Shown: positions 12,099 through 21,921 of the stretch, piece after piece
Layout of the letters: each line of letters begins with the position of its first letter
How positions within the stretch are numbered: position 1 is the first letter of the stretch
Assembly: GCA_007128895.1 (NCBI GenBank)
Contig: SKWO01000054.1
Span: 1-37,071, forward strand
Direction: 5' to 3'
DNA: 37,071 nt
Source: Gammaproteobacteria bacterium
Lineage (GTDB): Bacteria > Pseudomonadota > Gammaproteobacteria > SKWO01
The notes under the pieces: generated by a model
What the model saw: the letters and a program-made list of their open reading frames with translations, nothing else
What the model was told of the DNA's origin: nothing
The model's database searches: none
Made by a program: the position numbers and the translations under genes

Positions 12099-14171
12099 GT
12101 GATCGACGCCGCCCTGCCCGTCACCGCGCTCAAGGGGGTCGGCCCGCGGCTGGCCGAGCGGCTGCAGCGGCTCGGCATCCACCACGTCCACGACCTGCTC
12201 TTCCACCCGCCGCTGCGCTACCAGGATCGCACCCGTGTGGTGCCGATCGGCGGCCTGCGTCCGGGCGACGAGGCGGTGGTGCAAGGGCGTGTCGAGCTGA
12301 GCGACCTGCAGCGCGGACGCCGTGCGATGTGGCTGGTGCGCATCAGCGATGGCAGCGGTGCGCTGACCCTGCGTTTCTTCCATTTCAGTGCCGCGATGCG
12401 GGCCACGCTGGCGCGGGGCGCCACTGTGCGCTGTTTCGGTGAGGTGCGGCGGGGTGCGGCCGCGCTGGAGATGGTCCACCCCGAGTTTCGCCTGGTCGAC
12501 CCCGAGGCGCCGGTACCGGTCGAGGCGGCGCTGACCCCGATCTATCCGACCACCGAGGGGCTCAGCCAGCAGAGCCTGCGCAACCTGACCGAGCAGGCGC
12601 TGGCCCTCTGCTCGGACGGCACGATCCCGGACTGGCTGCCGACGCCGCTGCTGGCCCCGCTTGGCCTGCCGCCGCTGGCCGAGGCGCTGCGCTTTGTCCA
12701 TCGGCCGCCACCCGAGGTCGAGCGTGCCCGGCTGCAGGCCGGGGCCTACCCGGCCCAGCAGCGGCTGGTCTTCGAGGAGCTGCTGGCCCACCACCTGAGT
12801 CTGCGCATCCTGCGCGCGCGCGCCCATCGCCATCAGGCCCCTGTGTTGAGGGGTGACGGTGCGCTGCGCACCGCCCTGCAGCAGCGCCTGCCCTTTGCGC
12901 TGACTGCCGCCCAGCAGCGGGTAATCGCCGAGCTGGCCAGCGACCTGCAGCGGGATCACCCGATGCAGCGCATGGTGCAGGGCGATGTCGGTTGCGGCAA
13001 GACGGTGGTGGCGGTACACGCCGTGCTGCAGGCGGTGGAGGCCGGCTATCAGGCGGTGGTGATGGCGCCGACCGAACTGCTGGCCGAGCAGCACCGGGAC
13101 AATTTCCAGCTCTGGCTGACGCCGCTCGGCCTCGAGGTGGCGTGGCTCAGCGGGCGGGTCAAGGGGCGGCGGCGCGAGGCGGCGCTGGCACAGTTGGCCA
13201 GCGGTACCGCTCGCGTCGCGGTCGGCACCCACGCCCTGTTTCAGGACGACGTCCGCTTTCACGCCCTGGGTCTGGTGATCATCGACGAGCAGCACCGCTT
13301 CGGCGTCCATCAGCGGCTCGCCCTGCGCGAGAAGGGCTGCCACCAGGGGCGCTATCCGCACCAGTTGATCATGACGGCGACGCCGATTCCGCGCAGTCTG
13401 GCGATGACCGCCTACGCCGACCTCGACCTCTCGGTGATCGACGAGCTGCCGCCGGGGCGCACACCGGTGGAGACGGTGGCGCTCCCCGACAGCCGGCGCG
13501 ACGAGGTGGTCGAGCGGGTGCGCGCCGCCTGTGGTGGTGGGCGCCAGGCCTATTGGGTCTGCACCCTGATCGAAGAGTCGGAGGCGCTGCAATGCCAGGC
13601 GGCGGAGCAGACCGCGGCCCTGCTGGCCGAGCAGCTGCCGGAGCTGCGCGTCGCGCTGGTGCATGGCCGCCTGAAGGCGAGCGAGAAGGCGGCGCGGATG
13701 GCGGCCTTCAAGGCCGGTGACTGCGACCTGCTGGTCGCCACCACGGTGATCGAGGTCGGCGTCGATGTGCCCAACGCCAGCCTGATGATCATCGAGAACC
13801 CGGAGCGGCTCGGGCTGGCCCAGCTGCACCAGCTGCGCGGTCGGGTCGGTCGGGGCAGCCGCGCCAGTGTCTGCCTGTTGATGTATCATAGCCCGCTGTC
13901 GGAGAACGCCCGCGCCCGGCTGGCGGTATTGCGCGAGAGCAACGACGGCTTCGAGATCGCGCGGCGCGACCTCGAGCTGCGCGGCCCCGGCGAACTGCTT
14001 GGCACGAGGCAGACCGGCCTGCAGCAGCTGCGCATCGCCGATCTGGTACGGGATCGCGACTGGTTGCCGCAGGTGGCCCAGGCCGCCGACGGCCTGCTGC
14101 GCGACCACCCGGCATCGGCCCGCGCCCTGATCCGGCGCTGGGTGCCCGGCGAGATCTACGGAGACGTATGA
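12099..14171 (+). CDS. recG: ATP-dependent DNA helicase RecG
   Basis: Branch-migrating helicase that remodels stalled replication forks and Holliday junctions. The 690-residue protein begins with the wedge/OB-fold part (LKGVGPRLAERLQRLGI near residue 10), followed by helicase motifs: GDVGCGKT near residue 295, APTELLAEQH, the Walker B variant DEQHRFGVHQR near 396, TATPIPRSLA, and in the second RecA domain TTVIEVGVDVPNA and QLRGRVGRG. Translation starts at GTG 12099. Its stop overlaps the ubiC ATG (ATGA), indicating coupling. Confidence 0.97.
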   Translation: MIDAALPVTALKGVGPRLAERLQRLGIHHVHDLLFHPPLRYQDRTRVVPIGGLRPGDEAVVQGRVELSDLQRGRRAMWLVRISDGSGALTLRFFHFSAAMRATLARGATVRCFGEVRRGAAALEMVHPEFRLVDPEAPVPVEAALTPIYPTTEGLSQQSLRNLTEQALALCSDGTIPDWLPTPLLAPLGLPPLAEALRFVHRPPPEVERARLQAGAYPAQQRLVFEELLAHHLSLRILRARAHRHQAPVLRGDGALRTALQQRLPFALTAAQQRVIAELASDLQRDHPMQRMVQGDVGCGKTVVAVHAVLQAVEAGYQAVVMAPTELLAEQHRDNFQLWLTPLGLEVAWLSGRVKGRRREAALAQLASGTARVAVGTHALFQDDVRFHALGLVIIDEQHRFGVHQRLALREKGCHQGRYPHQLIMTATPIPRSLAMTAYADLDLSVIDELPPGRTPVETVALPDSRRDEVVERVRAACGGGRQAYWVCTLIEESEALQCQAAEQTAALLAEQLPELRVALVHGRLKASEKAARMAAFKAGDCDLLVATTVIEVGVDVPNASLMIIENPERLGLAQLHQLRGRVGRGSRASVCLLMYHSPLSENARARLAVLRESNDGFEIARRDLELRGPGELLGTRQTGLQQLRIADLVRDRDWLPQVAQAADGLLRDHPASARALIRRWVPGEIYGDV

Positions 14172-14698
14172 AGACCCAATGGCACCATCCGAACTGGTCC
14201 GCTCCCAAGCCCAGTGCTGCGCTGCGCGCACGCCTGCTTGACCCGACCTCGCTGACCCGCCGGCTGACGGCTGAGTGCGGCCACTTCAGCGTGCGTCTGC
14301 TGGCGCAGCGCCGCCAGCGCCCCTACCGCGACGAGGCCGTACTGCTGGGGCTGCGGCGGGGCGAGTGGGCCTTGGTGCGCCGCGTGCTGCTGCTCTGTGA
14401 TGGCGAACCGGTGGTCTATGCGCGCACGGTGATCCCGCCGAAGAGCCTGAGTGGGCCGCGCCGGCGTCTGCTCCACCTCGGTAGCCGTTCCCTTGGCGGT
14501 GTGCTCTTCGCCAGCCACTCGCTGCATCGAACCGAGCTGCAGTTGACCCGCTTGCACCCTGGCCAGCCCCTGCACCGTGAGGCGACTGCCGCGGCGGGCG
14601 ATCGCGCTGCCCCAGTCTGGGGGCGGCGCTCCTGCTTTACCCTGCACGGTGCGTCGCTACTGGTCAGCGAGTTCTTTCTGCGCGGGGAGGCCGACTGA
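14168..14698 (+). CDS. ubiC: chorismate pyruvate-lyase
   Basis: Removes pyruvate from chorismate to give 4-hydroxybenzoate, the ring precursor of ubiquinone. The 176-residue product has the family's SLTRRL start region, [19 protein letters not shown]-like segment near 55, the [12 protein letters not shown] block, the [11 protein letters not shown] motif with the conserved glycines, and the WGRRSCF and LLVSEFFL C-terminal blocks. Overlaps recG by 4 bases and precedes ubiA by 1 base, so ubiC-ubiA are translated together and form the first two steps of the pathway. Confidence 0.92.
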   Translation: MKTQWHHPNWSAPKPSAALRARLLDPTSLTRRLTAECGHFSVRLLAQRRQRPYRDEAVLLGLRRGEWALVRRVLLLCDGEPVVYARTVIPPKSLSGPRRRLLHLGSRSLGGVLFASHSLHRTELQLTRLHPGQPLHREATAAAGDRAAPVWGRRSCFTLHGASLLVSEFFLRGEAD

Positions 14699-14699
14699 G

Positions 14700-15547
14700 A
14701 TGGTGGCGCGCCTGGCTCAGTACGCCCTGCTGATGCGGCTGCACCGACCGGTCGGCATCTTTCTGCTGCTGTGGCCGACCCTCTGGGCTCTGTGGATCGC
14801 GGCCGAAGGGGTGCCGGCGTGGCCGGTGTTGCTGGTCTTCGTCGCCGGGGTCGTGCTGATGCGCTCGGCTGGCTGTGTGATCAACGACTACGCCGACCGC
14901 CACATCGATCGCCACGTACGCCGCACCCGGGATCGCCCGCTGACCAGCGGTCGGGTCACCGAGCGCGAGGCGCTGGCGCTCTTCGCCGTGCTCTGCCTGA
15001 TCGCCTTCCTGCTGGTGCTGACACTCAACCGGCTGACGGTGCTGCTCGCCTTCGGTGCCGTGACGCTGGCCGCGATCTACCCCTTCATGAAGCGCCACAC
15101 CCACCTGCCGCAGATCGTCCTGGGTGCGGCCTTCGGCTGGGCCGTGCCGATGGCCTTTGCCGCCGTCACCGGCGCCGTCCCGCCCGGTGCCTGGCTGCTC
15201 TTTACCGCCACCGTGCTGTGGACCACCGCCTACGACACCATGTATGCCATGGTCGATCGCGACGACGACCTCAAGATTGGTGTACGCTCGACCGCGATCC
15301 TCTTCGGCGACAGCGACCGGGTGATGATCGGGCTGCTGCAACTGTTGACTCTGGCGGCGCTCTGGCTGGCCGGAGAGGCGTTCGAGCTGGGGCTCTACTG
15401 GTGGCTGGGGATGGCCGCGGCGACACTGCTGGGTCTCTACCAGCAGTGGCTGATCCGTCGCCGCGATCGGGCCGACTGCTTCACCGCCTTCAGCAACAAC
15501 AACTGGCTTGGGCTGGTGCTTTTCCTTGGGTTGCTGGCGGAGTTCGC

Positions 15548-15557
<10 letters not shown>
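14700..15557 (+). CDS. ubiA: 4-hydroxybenzoate octaprenyltransferase
   Basis: Integral membrane enzyme that joins a polyprenyl diphosphate to 4-hydroxybenzoate in ubiquinone synthesis. The 285-residue protein has about eight or nine hydrophobic segments, the first aspartate-rich motif [12 protein letters not shown] and the second, [17 protein letters not shown], both needed for magnesium-diphosphate binding. The ATG at 14700 has GGGGAGG in the ubiC tail as ribosome-binding site; the frame is open upstream only because of GC bias. It overlaps the following ABC gene by 10 bases. Confidence 0.96.
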
Positions 15558-16441
<884 letters not shown>

Positions 16442-16463
16442 CGCCATTCTGTCGGAGCCGTTC

Positions 16464-17498
16464 ATGCGATTGCGTCGTCTCTATGCGCTGGTGGTAGCGC
16501 GCAACAAGGAGTTCACCCGTGACCGCCATGCGCTGGGGTGGAACCTGCTCTTTCCGCTGGTGGTGGTGATCGGGCTCGCCTTTGCCTTCTCGGAGGAGAG
16601 CGAGCGTATGCCGTGGAAGGTCGCCGTTCACGGTGAGGCGGCCACGCCTGCGCAGGAAGCGCTGCTTGGGCTGCGCCACGTCGATTACCTGCCGGTCGAC
16701 GAACTGGAGCGGGCGGTGCGCAGCGTCGAGCGCCATCGGGTTGATCTGCTGCTCGCCTTTGACGGGGTGCAGACGCGCTACTGGAGCAACGACGACAATC
16801 CGGCCGCTTACCTGCTCGAGCGGGCGCTGCTGGCGGCGCTGGCTGAGGCAGCGCCGGGGCAGGTGCCGGAGTTGCAGCGGGCCCAGGTCAGTGGGGCGCA
16901 AGTCAGCTATGTGCAGTGGGTGCTGCCGGGGGTGCTGGCGGTCAATATCATGTTCAGCGCGCTCTATGGGATCGGCTTCGTGACCGTGCGCTACCGCAAG
17001 AATGGCGTGCTCAAGCGGTTGCGGGCGACCCCGCTCAGGGCCAGTGACTTCCTGTTGGCTCAGCTGCTCTCGCGCATCTGGCTGATCGTGCTGGTCAGTG
17101 TCCCGCTCTTTGCCGGCATGGCGTGGTTTCTCGGTCTTGCCGTCGAGGGGTCGCCGTGGCTGCTGCTGCTGGTCTTGTTGGTAGGGACCTTCAGCCTGAT
17201 CGCGATGGGGATGATCGTGGCGGCGCGTCTGGTCAGCGAGGAGCTGGCCGACGGCCTGCTCAATCTGATCAGTTGGCCGATGATGCTGCTCTCGGGGGTC
17301 TGGTTCTCACTGGAGGGGGCGCACCCGGCCATGCAGGCGCTGGCGGCGCTGTTGCCGCTGACCCACATGCTGGAGGCGGCACGCGGCATCATCTTCGACG
17401 GCCATGGGCTGCTCGAGATTGCCCCCCATCTGGCCGCGCTGGTGCTGATGACCGCCCTCTTTCTCGCCGTCGGCGCGCGCCTGTTTCGCTGGGAGTAG
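16464..17498 (+). CDS. ABC-2 type transporter permease
   Basis: Membrane subunit paired with the preceding ATPase. The 344-residue protein has one N-terminal membrane segment (about 25-40), a soluble loop of about 120 residues that probably faces the periplasm, then five hydrophobic segments between about 150 and 340. RYRKNGVLKRLRATPL and the SGVWFSLEGA region match the ABC-2 membrane family. It begins 22 bases after the ATPase stop and ends 3 bases before the stop of the convergent ferredoxin gene. Substrate unknown. Confidence 0.9.
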   Translation: MRLRRLYALVVARNKEFTRDRHALGWNLLFPLVVVIGLAFAFSEESERMPWKVAVHGEAATPAQEALLGLRHVDYLPVDELERAVRSVERHRVDLLLAFDGVQTRYWSNDDNPAAYLLERALLAALAEAAPGQVPELQRAQVSGAQVSYVQWVLPGVLAVNIMFSALYGIGFVTVRYRKNGVLKRLRATPLRASDFLLAQLLSRIWLIVLVSVPLFAGMAWFLGLAVEGSPWLLLLVLLVGTFSLIAMGMIVAARLVSEELADGLLNLISWPMMLLSGVWFSLEGAHPAMQALAALLPLTHMLEAARGIIFDGHGLLEIAPHLAALVLMTALFLAVGARLFRWE

Positions 17499-17501
17499 CG
17501 C

Positions 17502-17786
<285 letters not shown>

Positions 17787-17791
17787 CTATT

Positions 17792-18292
<501 letters not shown>

Positions 18293-18889
18293 TCAGGCGA
18301 TAGTGTAGCGCAACAGACGGCCGATGACCTGCCCGGCGCGCGTCTCCCGGTGCGGAGTGAGTTCGGCAGGTAGGGGAGGGGCGTCGGCGGTATCGGCGGG
18401 GTGCTCCAGATAGAGCAGGGCACCCCTTTGCAGCCAGCCACGCGCGATCAGCCGTTGGCAGGCGGGCAGCCACAGGTCGGCATCAAACGGTGGGTCGAGA
18501 AAGGCGATATTGAACGGGGCCACGGGGGCCGCGTCGAGCCAGTGCAGGCCATCGGCCTCGATCAGTTCGGCGCCGGTGGCTTCCAACTGGGCAATGCTGT
18601 CGCGCAGTCGGGCGGCGGCCTGCGGCTGGCGTTCAATCAGCACACTGGTAGCGGCACCGCGTGAGAGTGCCTCCAGCCCCAGCGCCCCGGAGCCGGCAAA
18701 GAGGTCGAGGCAGCGGGCTCCGGGGAGCTCGAAGGCGAGCCAGTTGAAGAGCGTTTCACGCAGCCGATCGGGTGTTGGTCGCAGACCGGGCAGGTCGCTG
18801 ACGGTGAGTTGCCGACCGCGCCAGCGACCACCGATGATGCGAACCCGCCCCCCATTATCCGGGCGCCGGGCGGCACGCCGTCGGCTCAC
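18293..18889 (-). CDS. rsmD: 16S rRNA (guanine966-N2)-methyltransferase
   Basis: Methylates N2 of G966 in 16S rRNA of the assembled 30S subunit. The 198-residue protein has RIIGGRWRGRQL near the N-terminus, RPTPDRLRETLFNWL (37-51), SAM-binding LDLFAGSGALGLEALSRG (61-78) and catalytic DPPF (132-135). The start is GTG, whose bases overlap the stop codon of the upstream M16 peptidase gene, so it is probably translationally coupled. coaD follows 24 bases downstream. Confidence 0.95.
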   Translation of the reverse strand: MSRRRAARRPDNGGRVRIIGGRWRGRQLTVSDLPGLRPTPDRLRETLFNWLAFELPGARCLDLFAGSGALGLEALSRGAATSVLIERQPQAAARLRDSIAQLEATGAELIEADGLHWLDAAPVAPFNIAFLDPPFDADLWLPACQRLIARGWLQRGALLYLEHPADTADAPPLPAELTPHRETRAGQVIGRLLRYTIA

Positions 18890-20238
18890 TCGCCGCCGAC
18901 CCGGATCACGCTCATCCGCTGCGGGTCGACCCGCCGCTGGAAGGCGTCGCGGATCTGTTCGACGGTGACGGCATTGACCGCCTCGTTATAGCGGTCAAGC
19001 CAGTCGAGCGGGCGCTCGTTGAAGCCGATCGCGGCGACCTGGGCAACGATCTTGCGGTTGTTGTCGATATTGAGGGCAAAGCCACCGGTGATGTTGCGCT
19101 GGGCGAGGACCAGCTCGGCCTCGCTCGGCCCTTCGGTGATGAAGTCGTCGAGCAGGTTGAAGAGCAGCTCCAGCGCGGCGTCGGCATTCGCGTTGGCGGT
19201 CTGCATCGAGAGCAGCAACGGGCCGTGGCCGTGCAGCGGCGTGATGCTGCTGCGCGCGCTGTAGGCCAGCCCGCGCTGATCACGCACCTGAGCGAAGATG
19301 CGCGAGGTGAAGCTGCCGCCACCGAGGATGTGGTTGCCGACCAGCAGGGCGAAGTGGTCGGGGTCGTCGAGGCCGAGCAGTGGCAGACCGACGTGGATGT
19401 GGCTCTGTGCCGAGGGATGGCTCTGCACGCGGTGCTCGCCCTGAGCCGGCGGTGTGGCGATGGGCAGGGACGGGTGGTGGCTGCCCGACGGCAGGCCGCC
19501 AACGGCGGCTTCGGCCACCGCCTCAGCGGCGGCGCGGTCGAGGTCACCGACGATGGCCAGTACGCTGTTGGCGCCGGTGTAGTGGCGGGCGTGGAATTGC
19601 TGCAGGTCGCTGCGCCCGAGTGCGGCGAGGCTCGCCTCGCTGCCCAGCGGGTTGTGCGCGTACGGGTGGTCGGCATAGAGGGTCTGCCAGACCAGGTTGC
19701 CGGCGACGGCGCCGGGTGACTGGCGCTGGGCGCGCAGACTGACCAGGGTGCGTGCCACTTCGCGGCGCAGGTCGGCCTCGGGGAAATCGGGGCGTTGCAG
19801 GATGCGGGCGAAGTTGTTCAGCGCTGGCTCCAGAATGGCCGGATCGCTCAGGCTACGCAGGGAGAGGCTGGCAGAGCTGCGCCCGGCACTGGCGCTGAAC
19901 TCGGCGCCGAGCTGTTCGAAGCGGTCAGCGAGTTCGGCGAGGTCGAGGCCATCGGCACCGGCTTCGAGCAGGTTGGCGGTGAGTCGGGCGAGGCCGGGAC
20001 GCTCACCATCACGCGCACTGCCGGCGTCGATCATGAGGTACAGATCGACCATCGGCAGCTCGCGCGCCTCGACGAAGAGGACACGGGTACCGTTGCGGGT
20101 GGTCCACTGTTCGATGGTCGGGCCGGAGGCGGCACTGGCGGTGGCCTCCGGGCGCGGTGTCTGGTTGGCGCAGCCGCCCAGCAGCAGGAGGGCGCTCAGC
20201 AGCACAGTGGTGAGAAAGAAGGGGGTGGCTCTGTACAT
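18886..20238 (-). CDS. M16 peptidase-like lipoprotein, non-catalytic partner
   Basis: Second member of an M16B pair, 450 residues, with a lipobox (LGGC, Cys23), so it should be membrane anchored. At the place where active M16 enzymes have HxxEH it reads GLARLTANLLEAG, so the zinc ligands are missing; it keeps the RDQRGLAYSARSSI arginine/tyrosine block that non-catalytic partners use for substrate binding. The ATG at 20238 has AAGGAA upstream; an in-frame ATG at 20262 gives a longer, less hydrophobic start. Follows the catalytic M16 gene by 36 bases, and the two probably act as a heterodimer in the periplasm. Substrate unknown. Confidence 0.92.
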   Translation of the reverse strand: MYRATPFFLTTVLLSALLLLGGCANQTPRPEATASAASGPTIEQWTTRNGTRVLFVEARELPMVDLYLMIDAGSARDGERPGLARLTANLLEAGADGLDLAELADRFEQLGAEFSASAGRSSASLSLRSLSDPAILEPALNNFARILQRPDFPEADLRREVARTLVSLRAQRQSPGAVAGNLVWQTLYADHPYAHNPLGSEASLAALGRSDLQQFHARHYTGANSVLAIVGDLDRAAAEAVAEAAVGGLPSGSHHPSLPIATPPAQGEHRVQSHPSAQSHIHVGLPLLGLDDPDHFALLVGNHILGGGSFTSRIFAQVRDQRGLAYSARSSITPLHGHGPLLLSMQTANANADAALELLFNLLDDFITEGPSEAELVLAQRNITGGFALNIDNNRKIVAQVAAIGFNERPLDWLDRYNEAVNAVTVEQIRDAFQRRVDPQRMSVIRVGGE

Positions 20239-20274
20239 GGTCGTTTCCTTGCGTGGACGCATGGGCGTGGCGGC

Positions 20275-21651
20275 CTATCGGGCGTGCATCAGCGGACGGC
20301 TATCGCCGAGGCCGTGGCCAGGCGGCGCTGCGCCGGCGATCGGTTCGAGGATGCCTACGGTCAGCCGGTCGTCGACCAGATAGCGGCGAGCGACCGACTG
20401 AACCTGCTCCGGGGTGACGGCGCGGATGCGCTCGGCGTAGGCGTCGAGCTCGCGCCAGCCGATGCCGGCCGTCTCCAGCATGCCGAGCAGCATCCCCTGG
20501 TAGAAGAGCGAGTCCTGCTGGAAGACGTTGTCGGCCAGGACGCGGATGCGAATGCGCTCCAGCTCGCTTTCGTCCACCCGCTCATCACGTAGCCGCGCCA
20601 CCTCGGCGCGCAGGGCCGCCTCGACCGCCGCGACATCGTGACCGTCGGCAGGAACGGCATTGACGGTAAAGAGGTCGTCGAGGCGTGCGTAGAGGTTGTA
20701 GCCGGTGCTGACGCTGCTGACGATCTCGCGCTCGCGCTCCAGCCGGCTCTGCAGGCGGGCGGTGGTCGAGCCGCCGAGGACGGCGGCGGCCACGGCCAGG
20801 GCGTAGGCGTCGTCCGGGTCGTCGGCGGTGGCCAGCGACGGGGTCAGGTAGCGCAGGCTGACCAGCGGCACCTGGGCCGGGATGCGCACCGTGGCGCGTC
20901 GCTCACCCAGCGGTTCGACCTCCGGGCGCGGCTTGGGCGGCACGATCGCGCGCGCCGGGATCGGCCCGAAGTGGCGCTGCGCCTTGGCGTGGACGGCCTC
21001 GGCATCGACATCGCCGACCACCACCAGAATGGCGTTGTTCGGGGCGTACCAGCGTGCATACCAGGCGCGCAGATCGTCGAGGGTATAGGACTCGATATCG
21101 CTCATCCAGCCGATGATCGCGTGGCGGTAGGGGCTGGAGGCGAAGGCGACGGCGTTGAAGCGCTCACCGGCCACGGCGCGTGGGTTGTCGTCCAGGGTCA
21201 GGCGGCGCTCCTCCTTGATCACCTCCATCTCGCGGGCGAACTCCTCCGGGTCGAAGAGCAGGCCGCGCATGCGGTCGGCCTCCAGATAGAGCATCTTGTC
21301 CAAGTGGACACGATCGATCTGCTGGAAGTAGGCGGTGAAGTCGCGTCCGGTGAAGGCGTTGGAACGGCCGCCGCGCTCGGCCACCAGGCGCGAGAAGACG
21401 CCCGGTCCATACGTCTCGGTGCCCTTGAACATCATGTGCTCGACGGCGTGGGAGATGCCGGTGATGCCGTCGTGCTCGTGGCCGGAGCCGACCCGGTACC
21501 AGACCATGGAGACGGCAACCGGGGCGCGCCGGTCCTCCTTGACCAGGATCTGCATGCCGTTGTCGAGGAAGAACTCATGGACCTCTGCGCTGGCCGGCAG
21601 GGCGGCGATCAGCAGGAGCAGGGCCGGTAGCAGGTGTCTGAATCGGTTCAT
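20275..21651 (-). CDS. M16 family zinc metallopeptidase, catalytic partner
   Basis: Exported zinc peptidase of 458 residues. A signal peptide (MNRFRHLLPALLLLIAALPASA) leads into an M16 domain with the zinc motif HAVEH (68-72) and the distal acidic residues at 147-148 (IKEERRL). A second, inactive-type M16 domain fills the C-terminal half, as in mitochondrial-processing-type peptidases. The ATG at 21651 was chosen over one at 21663 because it gives the best signal peptide and has GGAA upstream. Genes like this pair are often placed next to rsmD and ftsYEX in gammaproteobacteria; here the other side holds a TonB receptor instead. Confidence 0.93.
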   Translation of the reverse strand: MNRFRHLLPALLLLIAALPASAEVHEFFLDNGMQILVKEDRRAPVAVSMVWYRVGSGHEHDGITGISHAVEHMMFKGTETYGPGVFSRLVAERGGRSNAFTGRDFTAYFQQIDRVHLDKMLYLEADRMRGLLFDPEEFAREMEVIKEERRLTLDDNPRAVAGERFNAVAFASSPYRHAIIGWMSDIESYTLDDLRAWYARWYAPNNAILVVVGDVDAEAVHAKAQRHFGPIPARAIVPPKPRPEVEPLGERRATVRIPAQVPLVSLRYLTPSLATADDPDDAYALAVAAAVLGGSTTARLQSRLEREREIVSSVSTGYNLYARLDDLFTVNAVPADGHDVAAVEAALRAEVARLRDERVDESELERIRIRVLADNVFQQDSLFYQGMLLGMLETAGIGWRELDAYAERIRAVTPEQVQSVARRYLVDDRLTVGILEPIAGAAPPGHGLGDSRPLMHAR

Positions 21652-21798
21652 CGCGGGTTCCATGGGTCGTGGGCGAATGGAGTTCTATGCTCCAGACAGT
21701 CGACAGTGGTGCAGGTTCCCCGGCGGGCACCTGACGGCGCAGATCGGGCATCGTAGCACACGACGCTGCGCCATTTGCCCGACTCTGATGAGTGATAT

Positions 21799-21820
21799 GG
21801 CTCAGATTGAGCCGTCTTTT
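21799..21820 (+). terminator. short hairpin with T-run in the TonB receptor leader
   Basis: GGCTCA (21799-21804), GAT loop, TGAGCC (21808-21813), then GTCTTTT. The layout is that of a small intrinsic terminator reading toward the receptor gene, about 100 bases before its start. It could be a leader attenuator or a leftover terminator at the edge of an inserted segment. The stem is only 6 bases. The rest of the 270-base gap 21652-21921 shows no gene, and I find no clear Fur box or cobalamin riboswitch. Confidence 0.35.
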
Positions 21821-21921
21821 GGCGTGGGTGCCGTATCAACAAGCTGTTTATAGGTGGATTGTGAAGTGTGGCACTGGGATTGCTCAAGGTTGTGTCCAAC
21901 GATAAAACGGGATTTCATAGC

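Noticed and set aside
11907-14231. 774-codon open frame on the minus strand opposite recG
   Set aside because: Low-complexity Gln/Arg/His-rich translation, antisense to a complete recG; a composition artefact.
21648-21899. 83-codon frame on the minus strand in the gap before the TonB receptor
   Set aside because: No recognisable motif, no ribosome-binding site, and it overlaps the M16 start region; composition does not look coding.
21652-21921. Cobalamin riboswitch or Fur box for the TonB receptor
   Set aside because: A GGCACTGGGA string near 21868 resembles part of a B12 element, but the rest of the conserved core is absent, and no 19-base Fur-like dyad is visible.
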